Part shown: piece by piece, positions 1 to 9,856 of the stretch
Layout of the letters: every line of letters starts with the position of its first letter
How positions within the stretch are numbered: position 1 is the stretch's first letter
Source of the DNA: Chara braunii
Lineage: Eukaryota; Streptophyta; Charophyceae; Charales; Characeae
Length of the DNA stretch: 42,500 nucleotides
Direction of reading: 5' to 3'
Assembly: GCA_003427395.1 (NCBI GenBank)
Contig: BFEA01000489.1
Span: 646,785-689,284, forward strand
Notes under the pieces: generated by a model
Seen by the model: only the letters and a program-made list of their open reading frames with translations
Databases searched by the model: none
Told to the model about the DNA's origin: nothing
Program-made: the position numbers and the translations under genes

Positions 1-66
<66 letters not shown>
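1..66. repeat. (GA)n microsatellite at window edge
   Basis: Uninterrupted GA dinucleotides from the first base. It flanks the outer end of the left palindrome arm; the right arm is flanked by a (CA)n tract instead, so the microsatellites lie outside the duplicated unit. Confidence 0.97.
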
Positions 67-69
<3 letters not shown>

Positions 70-855
70 TGAGAATGAAACGGGTAAGGAAGGTGTGTGT
101 GTGACGAACCACTTTCTGTAGCACACGACTTTCTGTGCGGTTGCAATGAGGGGTCCTAAGTTGGGAAGGTTGGGCCAATTACGGGAGATTGGGATGGAGA
201 GGAAATTGCATCAGTACCCTCGCTTCTTCGTCTTTTGCATCGATTCTTTTTGGATGGCTGAGTTCGGAGCTGGGTGTGTCCCGGGACGGGTGATTGATTG
301 GTCGGATGGCGGGCGCGCCGCCAGGCGCGTAATTAATAAATGTTGACGTCATTTCCTTTTGGTTCGGTTTTGGAACTTTTTGGGCATGCACATCGCGCGG
401 GAATTTGGTTCGTTATTTTTGAATTTTCGTTTTGAATTCTTTTTCGAATTTTGTCGAGCCCCGATGGCTCTCGGAATTTCGGACTTTCTTTTCGGAGTTT
501 GTGCTTTTTGGTTTTTTTCGCATGAGATAGGAATTTTGTAATTAGGATTTTTCTTTTTGCCGCGCAGCGCCTTTTTGCTTACGCGCTTCTTCATGCGGTT
601 GCAACGGAATTCTGATTAGTCAGCGCCTTTAATCGGGTGTGTAACTGTATCTTTCTTCTGGCGCTTCGTCTTTCCCGCCCTCTTTCTCTTTCTTTTGCTG
701 CGATTTTGTAGCCACGGCCTGCATGCTCGGATCGATGCGTGGAGAGTGGCTACGTCCCCCACGCTGCGGCCTGGTCACGCAGAACGCAGGCGCTCCCTCT
801 CTAATCTTCCTTCTAAATCCTTGTAATTTCGTGTTCTTCGTGCATGCATGCACGT

Positions 856-960
856 TATAAATTCAGGATGCGCGATTAGTTAGCTCTCTTAACCGGCTGT
901 TGGAAGCTCGGGGTTGCAAGATCAGAGAGGGTCGGCACACGAGCGAAGTAAGAGGTGAGT
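856..960 (+). promoter_or_regulatory. TATA box, leader and splice donor (left arm)
   Basis: TATAAATT at 856-863 follows a GCATGCATGCACG stretch. About 95 bases downstream is a consensus 5' splice site, AAGAG|GTGAGT with GT at 955. All three are conserved in the other arm although neighbouring bases differ. A candidate acceptor is the pyrimidine-rich stretch ending ...TTCGGCTCAG at about 1231, also conserved (CGGCTCCAG). The reading is a promoter plus an intron-containing 5' leader for the small ORF at 1800. The transcription start is not shown by sequence alone. Confidence 0.5.
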
Positions 961-1799
961 AGAGCAGGAGCCAGACGACCCGACGAGCCGGTGCCAAACA
1001 CGCGGGGTTGACGATGGCCACAACGGACTGTGGGCGCGGGCGAACCTGACGGGTGCGGGAGGACTAAGCGGGGTGACGGCTTCGTGGGTTGGTGCGCGAC
1101 GACGGACTGTCCGCATAGGAGAGAGAGAGAGAGAGGAAGAGGGAGCTGAGGTTGATGGACGCGGTTTTGCTGTTTCTTTTATCTTTTCTCCCTCCTTTCT
1201 CGTGTACATAAATTTTGATTTCGGCTCAGGGCGATCTGCCCGTTTTCTGCTTTTTGAAATTTGGACTTGGATTTTTGCTCACACCTTGTTTCCAATGCAC
1301 TGTGTATATTGCTGAATGAATGGATGTATGGATGTCATGATTGGTGGCTTATCTCTCTATAGGATCCTTGCCTTTGCCTTTGTTTACTGCCTTTTGATGC
1401 ATCCATGAGTAGGATAGGAATTTTTGCGCAATCGGTAATCCTGCTCTTATTTCTGCTTGACTGATTGAGCTTTGCGGTCATTGCATCTTGCATTACGGAG
1501 TAATTAGACGATCGGATGTCTGGCCCATCAAACGCTGCGCGAGGACACGTGTAAACGCGATCAGAGTTGCGCCTTTACACATACCCATGCGCGTCGAGTC
1601 GTCAATCCCAAAAAGGACCATCGATTGCAGAAGCACTGTCTGATTGGGTACGGCCACCCGATGTTTTGCGCCGAAACGATCATCATGTGCGAACATGTGT
1701 AAGCACGACTCGATTCGCGCGGCCTGCGTGTACTCCCACGCGGTGATCATAGTCAGCAAAAACGCACCCTCAGGAATATCGTGGCTCTCCGATGACACA

Positions 1800-2212
1800 A
1801 TGACACGATCCTGGAGTTCGGATTCATCATACGACCCGGACTACTTCACCCCTTGGATAAACGAAATCCTCCGACAGAGATACCCTTGCCTAACCGAGAA
1901 CCGATTGTGTCCTCGGGAGTTTGACTGCGCCACCACTAGCGACCCCCGGTGCTCTGATTTCCCCTCTCCGGACCATACCTACTACTTCACCCACCCCGGA
2001 TTTGTCGTTATCTCCACCAATTTCCCTCCCTTTCGCCTTTTTCTTCCGTATCACCAACTCAGCGTCGTCCCGTGGCCGCCCATAGCCCCATACTTGCCCA
2101 ATACGCTCTGCGGAAACTGTCGACGACGCGACGATCAGCGGACCCCGGAATCCCGGTGGCCCAACTCAAACGCGCGACGACCAGTGCCACGTGGCAACTC
2201 CCGATGGCATGA
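1800..2212 (+). pseudogene. Unknown small protein gene, left copy, frameshifted
   Basis: I do not recognise the family. The frame starts MTRSWSSDSSYDPDYF and runs in step with the minus-strand copy at 4152-4553. About half of the nucleotide differences over the first ~90 codons fall at third codon positions and few at second positions, which argues that this strand was protein-coding. An 11-bp insertion near 2090 (after ...VVPWPPIA) breaks the frame. In the restored register both copies read ...QYALRKL... and end at the same stop (2210-2212 here). The leader is shared with the other copy but the region just upstream of the ATG is poorly conserved, so the true start or an upstream coding exon is uncertain. 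No domain, signal peptide or membrane segment is evident. Confidence 0.5.
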
Positions 2213-2490
2213 CGCATGGGAACCCCACCCACCCCGAAGGGACCCTCCCGCAAACCGCCGTCCCCGGAACCAATGGCTCGCCCGGCCCTGAGTGACCCAC
2301 GCATACCATCTGCCTTGTAAACAGAGGCAGTCCGCCCTCTCCGCCAAATTGCACTCGTGCCCCGGAAGAACCCTGCCACAGGAGATCTCAGTTCTGACCT
2401 GGGACTCCACCCCCACTTTCCCAAAAATCGTTGGCACACCCCTTTTCTCACTTCCAGGCCCACATCCTACTCCGATCAGGAAGTCGCGCT

Positions 2491-2518
2491 GGGNGNGNGG
2501 NNGGGGNGGGGGGGGGGG
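2491..2518. other. Oligo-G tract with ambiguous bases
   Basis: A G-run with six scattered Ns sits exactly at the left arm/spacer border. It most likely marks a homopolymer the sequencing could not resolve, so the inner end of the left arm is less certain than the outer end. Confidence 0.9.
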
Positions 2519-2519
2519 A

Positions 2520-2790
2520 CTAAGTGAAATGATGAGAGAACGTCTTGATATCACTTGGGTGAAGGGGGAATGGAGTGAAAAATGGCAAAAAAGGGCTTGA
2601 TATCTCGGATACTAAGGTGTAAAACCAACATGGAGGGAGAAGAAAACCAAGTGAAATGCTGAGAGAACGTCTTGATATCGTTGGTTGAAGGGGCAATTGG
2701 GTGAAAAATGAGCTGGCCACCAGGTGTAAGCAAGGGCTTAATATCTTCAATATAAAGGTGCGAAACCTGCGTCTTGCAGGGAAAGGGTGA
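2520..2790 (+). repeat. 127-bp tandem duplication in the spacer
   Basis: Two diverged units start at about 2520 and 2647. Both carry AGTGAAATG.TGAGAGAACG, then TCTTGATATC, GGGTGAAAAATG and AAGGTG.AAACC. No coding content is apparent. Confidence 0.8.
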
Positions 2791-2930
2791 GGATGGGTAG
2801 GGAGTTGCTCATGCAACTGACAAACGAGCCAAAATTAGCAAAACCTATGGCCTTTGTTTGGAGAGAGGTATTGTTTGTGCATCATGATGAACCCTTGTCC
2901 ACAAGACTCGTAAACTTAGCTCTAAATTTA

Positions 2931-3005
2931 AAGGTGGCCCTTCTAACCTGTTTTGAAGGTGGCCCTTCTACCATGTTTTGAAGGTGGCCCTTCTAACATG
3001 TTTTG
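2931..3005 (+). repeat. 25-bp perfect-period tandem repeat, three units
   Basis: AAGGTGGCCCTTCTAAC plus CTGTTTTG repeats at 2931, 2956 and 2981, with only one or two substitutions per unit. There are no spacers, so it is an ordinary minisatellite. Confidence 0.93.
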
Positions 3006-3875
3006 CGCCAAGGACGAACTTTGTAGACTGGCCCAAAAGAGTTGGGTTGAGAGTTGACCCTCCCCTAGGGGCCCTAGCAGCATTGAATCCCCTGCCAACG
3101 AACCACCAGTACCTACAGGTTGGGGTGGCTGTTAACGCGGAAGCCGAATCGGCCTGCCCCTCCTGTCCAAGTTCATTCGAGGCGGGGGGTACGGAAAATG
3201 CGGTAGGTACTACCACGAGTACATGTCCTAGCCATTTTGTTACACGGGGGCTGTAAACCCGTCGCACCTTTGGGGGCTTGGCCAATTGGATGGAAATGGC
3301 TGGGGGCGCCAGGCAAAACAGAGAAGATAGGCAACTTGCACCCTCCCGGGTTTGTTTGCTATGAGTGCACTAGAGAAATCCATATCGGAGAGAAGACTGC
3401 AAAGTACTTGTGTGGTTTTAAGCACTGATTTTATTACTTTTTTATTATGAAATATATTTTATTTAGAGAATTAAGACCCGACATTGCCATAGAAGTTCAC
3501 CAACCGCGGGCCTCCAGGCCGAAGTCTCCACAAGTACCTTTAATTGGGGGGGAAGAGAACCATTTCCATAGAAACTAGGGGTAACTACGCGGGGGTCACA
3601 AAAACAGTTTGAACATGCATTCGTTGGTCGGAACAAGGTTTCTGCAGTCGAGTCAGGCCCTGAGTTCCAAATGCATTAGAAACTCAGCTCTGCAGAATGG
3701 TCGCGTGGCCGAGTTTCCAAATTGCACTTCAGTCTTCCAGGTATCGTGTGGCCCAGGGTCTGCCCGTAGGCCATAGTCCTGGGTTTGAAAGGCAGGAAGA
3801 TAGGAAGGTGCCCGGCGGTCCACGGTCGAACAGGCAAACTTGTAGCCGTTCGAATTTGTGACGCCCAACCTCACG
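3006..3875. other. Spacer between palindrome arms, no gene recognised
   Basis: GC-moderate single-copy-looking DNA. Short open frames on both strands lack homology and splice logic. A tRNA-like A-box string (GCGTGGCCGAG, about 3700) followed by GGTTTGAAA (about 3782) is noted but does not fold as a tRNA. Confidence 0.6.
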
Positions 3876-4151
3876 CCCAGCGTGACTTCCTGATCGGAGT
3901 AGGATGTGGGACTGGAAGTGCGAAAAGGGGTGTGCCAAGGATTTTTGGGGAAAGTGGAGTCCCAGGTCGGAACTGAGATTTCCTGTGGCAGGGTTTTTCA
4001 GGGGCACGAGTGCAATTTTGCGGAGAGGGCGGATCGCCTCAGGTCACGAAGCAGATGGTACGCGTGGGTTGCTCAGGCCCGGGCGAGCCATTGGTTTCGG
4101 GGACGGCGGTTTATGGGAGGGTTCCTTCGGGGTGGATGGGGTTCCGGTGAT

Positions 4152-4553
4152 TCAGGCCGTCGGGAGTTGCCACGTGGCGCCGTCCGTCGCGCGTTTGGGT
4201 TGGGCCTCCGGGATTCCGGGGTCCTCTGATTGCCTCGTCGTCAGCAGTTTCCGCAGGGCGTACTGGGCTATGGCCGGCCACGGGACGACGCTGAGTTGGT
4301 GATACGGAAGGAGGAGGCGAAAGGGAGGGAAACTGGTGGTGATAACAACAAATCCGGGCTGGATTAAGTAGTGGGTATGGTCCGGAGAGGGGAAATCAGA
4401 GCACCGGGGGTTGCAAGTGGTGGCGCAGTGGAATTCCCGAGGACTCAGTCGGTTCTCGGTTAGGCAGGGGTATCTTTGTCGGAGGAGTTCGTTTGTCCAA
4501 GGGGTGAAGTCATCCGGGTCGTATGACGAGTCTGAATTCCAGGATCGTGTCAT
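4152..4553 (-). CDS. Unknown small protein (133 aa), right copy
   Basis: Open frame on the minus strand from ATG at 4553 (MTRSWNSDSSYDPDDF) to TGA at 4152. The frame is also open further upstream, to about 4694, but homology with the left copy is weak there. Conserved blocks between copies are LRQRYPCLTENRL, PRCSDFPSPDHT, PFRL.LPYHQLSVVPWP and ATWQLP at the C-terminus. The composition is Pro/Arg/Ser-rich, with several Cys and no transmembrane segment. This is the only copy with an unbroken frame. Convergent orientation with the left copy means that read-through transcripts would be self-complementary. The function is unknown. A remnant exon of a larger gene or a transposon-carried gene are the alternatives. 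Confidence 0.5.
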   Translation of the reverse strand: MTRSWNSDSSYDPDDFTPWTNELLRQRYPCLTENRLSPREFHCATTCNPRCSDFPSPDHTHYLIQPGFVVITTSFPPFRLLLPYHQLSVVPWPAIAQYALRKLLTTRQSEDPGIPEAQPKRATDGATWQLPTA

Positions 4554-5348
4554 CGTAGAGCTACAAGGTGCCTCAGGGAAGATCCTTGTCGAAGGCGATC
4601 GCCGTGTGCAAGCACGTGCAGGCCGCGCAATCAAGCCGCGCCTACTCGTGCTTATAAGGAACGATGGCTTCGCCATTAGACGCAGAACTGCCACGTTCGA
4701 TCAGACAATATCCCCGCAATCGCTAATTTCTTTTAAGATTTGACGAGCCGACGCACAGGAGCGCATGTAAGTGCTAAGATCAAGTCGCGCGGCGTCCACT
4801 CCGTATATGCAAGATGCACCCAACGCAACAGTCCGATCAAGTGACCAACAAAAACGAGAGCAGAATTGTCGATTGCACAAAAACTCTTATCCTACTTACA
4901 AGTGCATCCATTAAAAGCAAAGGCAAGGATTCCGACAGAAAGATAACTGACCGAAAATTGCATCCATACATTCACTCATTCAACAACGTGCACACAGTAC
5001 ATCTGAGGTGGAATCACGAAGATAAGTGCGAGCAAAAATCCTAGTCCGAATTTCGAGAAATAGAAAAACGGGCAAACTTCCTGGAGCCGAAATCAAAATT
5101 TATGTACACGAGACAGGAGGGAGAAAAGATAAAAGAAACAACAAAACCGCGTCCATCAACCCCAGCTCTCTCTTTCTCTCTCTCTCTCTCTTATGCGGAC
5201 AGTCCGTCGTCGCGCACCAGCCCACGAAGCCGTCACCCCACTTAGTCCTCCCGCACCCGTCAGGTTTGCCCGCGCCCACAGTCCGTCGTGGCTCGCGTCA
5301 ACCCCGCGCGTTTGGCACCAGCTTGTCGGGTCGCCCGACTCCTGCTCT

Positions 5349-5451
5349 ACTCACCTCTTACTTCGCTAGTGTGCCGACCCTCTCTGATCGCGCAACCCGG
5401 AGCTTCCAACTGCTGGTTATGAGCTAACAAATCGCGCAGACAAAATTTATA
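5349..5451 (-). promoter_or_regulatory. TATA box and splice donor (right arm)
   Basis: TATAAAT on the minus strand at 5451-5445, preceded by GCATGCATGCACG. The donor AGAG|GTGAGT has its GT starting at 5354. It mirrors 856-960, including spacing and flanking leader text. A CT-rich (minus-strand GA) microsatellite follows in both leaders. Confidence 0.5.
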
Positions 5452-6289
5452 GTCGTGCATGCATGCGCGAAGAACACGGAATTACTAGGATGTAGGAGGG
5501 AGATTAGAGAGGGAGTGTCTGTGTTCTGCATGACCGGGCCGCGGCGTGGGGGACGCAGCCATTCTCCACGCATCGATCCGAGCATGCAGTCCGCGGCTTA
5601 AAAAAATCACAGCAAAAAAAAAGAGAGGGAGGGCGGGAAAGATGAAGTGCAAGAAGAAAGATACAGTTACAATGGCGCTAATCCCAAGATTACAGTTACA
5701 CACCCGATTAAAGGCGCCGACTAATCAGAATTCTGTTGTAGCTGCAAAAAGGCGTCGGGCGGCAAAAGAAAGTCCTAATTACAAAATTCCTAAATTCCTA
5801 ACTAATGCGAAAAAGCAAGAGTACATGTTCTGAAAGGAAAGTACGCAATTCCGATAGCCATCGGGGCTCGACAAAATTCGAAAAGGAATTAAAAAAGAAA
5901 ATTCAAAAAGAACGAAGCAAATTCCCGCGCAATGTCCGCCCCCAAAAAGTTCCGAAACCGAACCAAAAAGAAATGACGTCAACATTTATCAATCGCGCGC
6001 TTGGCGGCGCTCTGCAGACACAACCAATTAATCAATCGATCGTCCCGAGACTCACCCGACTCTGAACCCAACCATCCGAAAAGAGGCGACGAAAAAGACA
6101 AAGAAACAAGGACACTGATGCAATTTTCCATCCATCCCAATCTCCCGCAATTGGCCCAACCTTCCCAGCTTAGGACCCCTCATTGCAATGGCGCGCTACA
6201 GAAAGCGGTTCGTCACGAATTCCTACCACCTCCTCTTCCTCTCTTTTCCCTCTCCCCTCCCCTCTTCCTCACCCCGCTACCCTCGTTGT

Positions 6290-6290
<1 letters not shown>

Positions 6291-6335
<45 letters not shown>
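6291..6335. repeat. (CA)n microsatellite
   Basis: About 22 CA units just outside the right palindrome arm. Confidence 0.97.
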
Positions 6336-6339
<4 letters not shown>

Positions 6340-6356
6340 GGTGTCATTTTTTGCAG

Positions 6357-6516
6357 CAACGACCACTTGCATCAAATCCGAATTTCTGGAGCGAGGGCAT
6401 GATGGAAAGATGTATGAGGCTCATGAGGGCATATGGCACATGGACCGGTTAAATGAGACTGGCCGTCTAGTAAGGGCACTGTGGAAACACTGGAAAGTTG
6501 TGCCCCTTGCGACAGG
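6357..6516 (+). CDS. Possible internal exon, unknown product
   Basis: A pyrimidine-rich acceptor (CATTTTTTGCAG|CAAC) opens a frame that reads ...SEFLERGHDGKMYEAHEG..., then ..RLVRALWKHWKVVPLATG. It closes at a potential donor (GACAGG|GTAATT) just before a stop. The composition is protein-like with a Trp-rich end. No homology is recognised and no partner exon was found nearby. It could be an exon of a host gene disrupted by the surrounding repeats. Confidence 0.3.
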
Positions 6517-6611
6517 GTAATTGGGCTGTCGGAGGGGCGCGATGCAAAATAATGGAAATTACATAGGCATCGGACAAAATTTATTTTTTTATTCTAAATG
6601 TGGTGAAGAAT

Positions 6612-6866
6612 GTCTAAGAGGACAGGGATTCAGGATTTGAACCATGTACCTCTGGGCTGTTTTTTCCATGTATCTCTGCTGTTGTTTCAAAACTGGGTTT
6701 GACTCGTAGAGTTACTTTCGCACAAAGACGGGGATATAAGAATTGAGCCAATGACCTCTGCCACTATTGTGAGGTGATTGACACGTAGGTCGGGTGGTTT
6801 GGGATTCTAGTTTTTAGGTGAACTTGGTCATATTATTGTAGTAACTTGTAAGCAGTACAGGCTATC
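6612..6866 (+). repeat. 5' terminal direct repeat (pseudo-LTR) of Penelope-like element
   Basis: Direct repeat of 12372-12618. Both begin GTCTAAGAGGACAGGGATTC and share CGGGTTTGA-type, TTGAGCCAA and CACGTAGGTCGGGT blocks to the end (...AAGC.GTAC.GGCTA). The pair brackets zinc-knuckle, GIY-YIG and RT sequences. PLEs commonly carry such pseudo-LTRs, which contain the promoter. Confidence 0.75.
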
Positions 6867-7523
6867 GAGTAGGTTAGTAAGTAAACTATATTAGACATGA
6901 TTGTGTGAGCCCCGGTCTTTTCCGGGTCCGACGCAAGCGACTACTGTTTGTTTGCGGAGGTGGGTTAGCGGAAAGAAGGAGTTGAGTGAAGGGTGTAGTA
7001 TGGTGACCACATGGCGGCGGTCGAAACCGGTCGGGGAGCCATATCACAATCGGCATGCAATCAGTTGTACATGTGTGCTTGTGTACCTTGTACGTGAATA
7101 TACATGAGTTTTTTGATACTGTGTCTTCGGTGACTGTGTGATTTGCTTATGAATGTTTCTCACATAATCAGTTATCTACTGAATGCCCGTGTGAACCCGC
7201 TTGGAAGACACTGAGTGAGTGTGAGCACGTTTTTTCTGACGTGGACATATCTACGTTGAACGAAGTTGTGAGGGAGTAGTGTTGTAAAACTATAGGAGGT
7301 GTATGCTTAGCATGGGAGGGTTGCATGCACTGGCGGGAGAAATAAACGTTGACCGGCTTCATAGGTATTGTCGACTGGTGATGGTGGGAGTCAGCGTGTG
7401 AAGTAGTCTGCAGGATTGTTACATTAGTCTGCATGAGACGCTTGGACGGGAGGATACTAGTCTAACGGCGTCAAAAGATTTTGTCAAGATAGGTGTAAGG
7501 AATGGCTACGACTTTTGTTCGAC
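6867..7523 (+). other. 5' leader region of the Penelope-like element
   Basis: No convincing ORF lies between the 5' terminal repeat and the zinc-knuckle ORF. Several ATGs and stops occur in all frames. A TG-rich stretch is present near 7060-7100. Confidence 0.5.
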
Positions 7524-8749
7524 ATGAGCGAATCAGAGTCGATACACGGCATGGGTACGAATTATCGGGATTATGGGCGGGATGAGCGTCGTGATCGGAG
7601 CAATGACTGAGGATGGGATTTCGGTGGATACGAGGGATCACGTGATAGGCAGGGGGATGGACGTAGGGAGCACGCGATGGAACGAGGGAGCTCTAGTCAT
7701 ACAGGCCACAGGGAGGATCCACACCGATTCGCACCAGTTTGCTACGAATGTGGTGAGCCAGGGCATTATAGAAACCAGTGCCCAAAATTGGGTAGGGATG
7801 GAAGCACAAGATATCTGGGTCAACGAGAAAGGTCGATATCCTCAAGGCAGCGTGCGTGGTATCAGGAGCCGAGAGCTGCCTTCGAAGATCCGGGGGTTAA
7901 GCACCAGCTAGAGGAACTGGCCGCATCCTTTGCGACTATGAAAGAGGCGTTTGATGTTGAGAACACAGAGAGAGAAGAGAAGAGAAAGCGGAGGATGGAG
8001 AAGCTGGATCGTAAGAAGAGGGAGGAGGAGAAAGCTAAGGCGATGGAAGAAGCCCATTTAGCGGAAAAAAGGCGGGCGACAAGAAAGGAGGAAAATTTGA
8101 GAAAGGAGGAGGAGGACCGAAAGTTGATGAGAAAGGAGATGCTAATGGAAATCTCCCTTCATATGGGACAACTGGACGAGTCGCTTCGGCTTCGATACGA
8201 AAGGGACGAGATGGAGCGATCAAAAGGAAAGCAACGGGTGGTAAAGTCGTTGTCCGATGATGATTACGTGGAACCATATGAGAGCGACGTTGATACTTTG
8301 AGTCGTAAGACGGAACAACAGGTTATCTCGAAAAAAAGGGAAAGGGGTGTTGACAAGCCGGTGGGGAATAGTCCACCTATGGAAACACGTGCTAAGCAGA
8401 CAGCAAAACGAAGACTCCAGCTTGAATGAAGAAAAACCCTTCACGTAAGACACTTGTAACAGGAAGGGGGAAGATCCCGACTTCCCCGGGGTCGGTCGGG
8501 AAGCTTAAGATTGTGACTGAGAACCTTAGGGAATTGAGAAACATGATTGTGGATGAATTGAAGAGAATTTGCTTATCCGAAGAGTCGGTGTACGAAGGGA
8601 AGAAGATGGAAGCTATTTTAGCTATCGTCGAGAACCGTACACAACAAGCTTACGGGGAGGAGGAACTGAGGGGCCTGGAGCAGGAGATGGGAGATAATCC
8701 GACAGATGAGGTCAATGAGGAGGAAGTCGATGCGGAGAGTGATACATGA
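7524..8749 (+). pseudogene. PLE ORF1-like protein: zinc knuckle plus charged coiled coil
   Basis: The frame starts MSESESIHGMGTNYRDYG and has an Arg/Asp/Gly-rich N-terminus. A CX2CX4HX4C zinc knuckle (CYECGEPGHYRNQC, residues 73-86) follows, then a Glu/Lys/Arg-rich stretch (about residues 150-240) predicted to be coiled coil, then a basic linker. An in-frame TGA at 7608-7610 and a frameshift near 8426 show decay. In the shifted frame the protein continues ...LRELRNMIVDELKRICL... to 8749, with an acidic tail. The knuckle suggests RNA binding and the coiled coil self-association, in keeping with a gag-like role. It lies directly upstream of the GIY-YIG/RT region in the same orientation. Confidence 0.75.
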
Positions 8750-8949
8750 ACGGTGAGTTAGTTGTGGGTGCTTTGTGGTTGTCTAACTGAATTTAGCTAA
8801 GAAAACATCTACGATGAGACTGTTGATTTGCTCTATAATAGGCTAGTGGTAATTGCTCTCACATTGTGTAACCAGATCCGTTGGATGCAGAAGTGTGTGG
8901 TGTCTTGGGTTAATTTGTACAACCAGTATGGGATGGATTGTTTTACGAA

Positions 8950-9240
8950 GGATAGCGGAAGTGTGTATGTACTTACCTCTCCAATTTGTCGGGCGTCGGA
9001 CAAATGTGTAGGGATGGTAAAATGCGATGGAGGGAGTATTTTTCTGTATGTAACAGAGGCCGTAAACAAAATCGCTTGTATAGATGGTGGAGGACTTTCG
9101 GCTATGAATCTTATGTACTGATTCTAATCGATTGATGCTCGGGAGCCGAATTGGTATTGATGGAGGAGACATATATCCGACAATGGTGTCCGATAGACTC
9201 CGACCTTGAACTCGACGGCGAAGATGAAGTTGAGGATAGA
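8950..9240 (+). pseudogene. GIY-YIG endonuclease domain remnant, N-terminal to RT
   Basis: The GIY-type strand reads SVYVLTSP (VYVL at 8963-8974). It is followed by DKCVG, a YIG-type motif with Tyr changed to Cys. After a frameshift near 9015 the helix reads MRWREYF, then NRGRKQNRLYRWWRTFGYE and SYVLILI (to about 9132), the usual layout of the second half of a GIY-YIG domain. A further piece, YIRQWCP, follows at about 9172. The domain would nick target DNA for target-primed reverse transcription. Its position before the RT, not after it, is the permuted order known from the Chlamys clade of PLEs. The frameshift and the lost Tyr indicate a dead copy. Confidence 0.6.
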
Positions 9241-9856
9241 CGGAGGTTGGAGAAGAAAAGGGAAACAAGAGAGGAGGAGGATACTATCGTGGAACAGGGG
9301 TATTCTGAAACTAGATACAGTTGTACCAATCACAGCTACGACGAGTGATACGGAGAATTGGAGCACGAACTGTTTCCAAGTTTTGTCGACACGGGAGGTG
9401 GCGAGATGTAGTAAGTTCACCTTACACTTCAGAGGAGGAAGCTGTTGGTGTGGGGGATGAAAGTTTATCAGATCGAGTTTTTGGAAGTCTGAGGTGAAGG
9501 TGAACAGTAGACAGTGTAAGTTGTAGATGTGCAAGTGGGACATGGAGATGGGTGTGGATATTGAGATTTTGCATTTGCGAAGGCAGAAACCGAAGATCAC
9601 CAAGGATAAGAACTTCCTTATCTCGATCTTATGCAATCCAAACCGTATTGAGGTTTTGCGTAAATCTAACCTTGAAGCCTTGATTAGGCTGACGACGAGA
9701 GCAACCCAAAATTTCGAGGAAGTAGCAACTACAACGTATGTGCGAAAACTAATTGACAAAGTGATCAAGGATGACTACGGATAGAGTCTGGATTCCAAAA
9801 CAACAGTTAAGTTCAAATTTGACAACAAGATCCAGATTGTCGAAGTTAGGAAGCTT
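9241..9856 (+). pseudogene. PLE linker between GIY-YIG and RT
   Basis: Interrupted coding sequence. The longest piece (9527-9784) reads ..KITKDKNFLISIL.. and ..ATTTYVRKLIDKVIKDDYG. It is collinear with the RT frame that follows. No named domain is recognised. Confidence 0.45.

Larger units (their letters stand above)
101..2493 (+). repeat. Left arm of a giant inverted duplication
   Basis: This arm is the reverse complement of 3876-6216. Homology begins at GTGACGAACC (101-110), matched by GGTTCGTCAC at 6207-6216, and ends at the CGCTGGG/CCCAGCG pair (2493 and 3876). It includes an upstream region, a TATA box, a leader and a small ORF, with scattered substitutions and short indels. No target-site duplication is visible at the outer ends, so a gene inversion-duplication fits as well as a transposon with very long terminal inverted repeats. 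Confidence 0.9.
3876..6216 (-). repeat. Right arm of the giant inverted duplication
   Basis: Reverse-complement partner of 101-2493. All landmarks recur in order on the minus strand: upstream region, TATA box, leader with splice donor, small ORF and ~270 bases of 3' sequence. The arms are clearly diverged, so the duplication is not recent or has not been homogenised by gene conversion. Confidence 0.9.

Noticed and set aside
2059-2463. Antisense ORF in the left arm, alignable with a plus-strand ORF at 3904-4302 in the right arm
   Set aside because: The alignable reading is a by-product of DNA homology. Differences often fall at second codon positions, and the N-terminal parts are out of frame with each other.
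2931-3005. Possible CRISPR-like short array
   Set aside because: The 25-bp units are directly adjacent with no unique spacers, and the context is eukaryotic.
2978-3256. 92-codon ORF in the palindrome spacer
   Set aside because: It starts within the 25-bp minisatellite, has a similar-length frame on the opposite strand, and shows no motif.
3690-3800. tRNA-Ser/Leu-like start (GGTCGCGTGGCCGAG) followed by a B-box-like string
   Set aside because: No acceptor stem or cloverleaf could be built, and the distance between the boxes is too long for a tRNA.
6183-6452. Thr/His-repeat ORFs over the CA microsatellite
   Set aside because: Dinucleotide repeats give open frames in several phases; not genes.
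6620-6650. B-box-like GTTCGAATCC type string (minus strand) in the PLE terminal repeats
   Set aside because: Clear only in the 3' copy (12395-12405). The nearest A-box-like string is over 100 bases away and no tRNA fold is possible.
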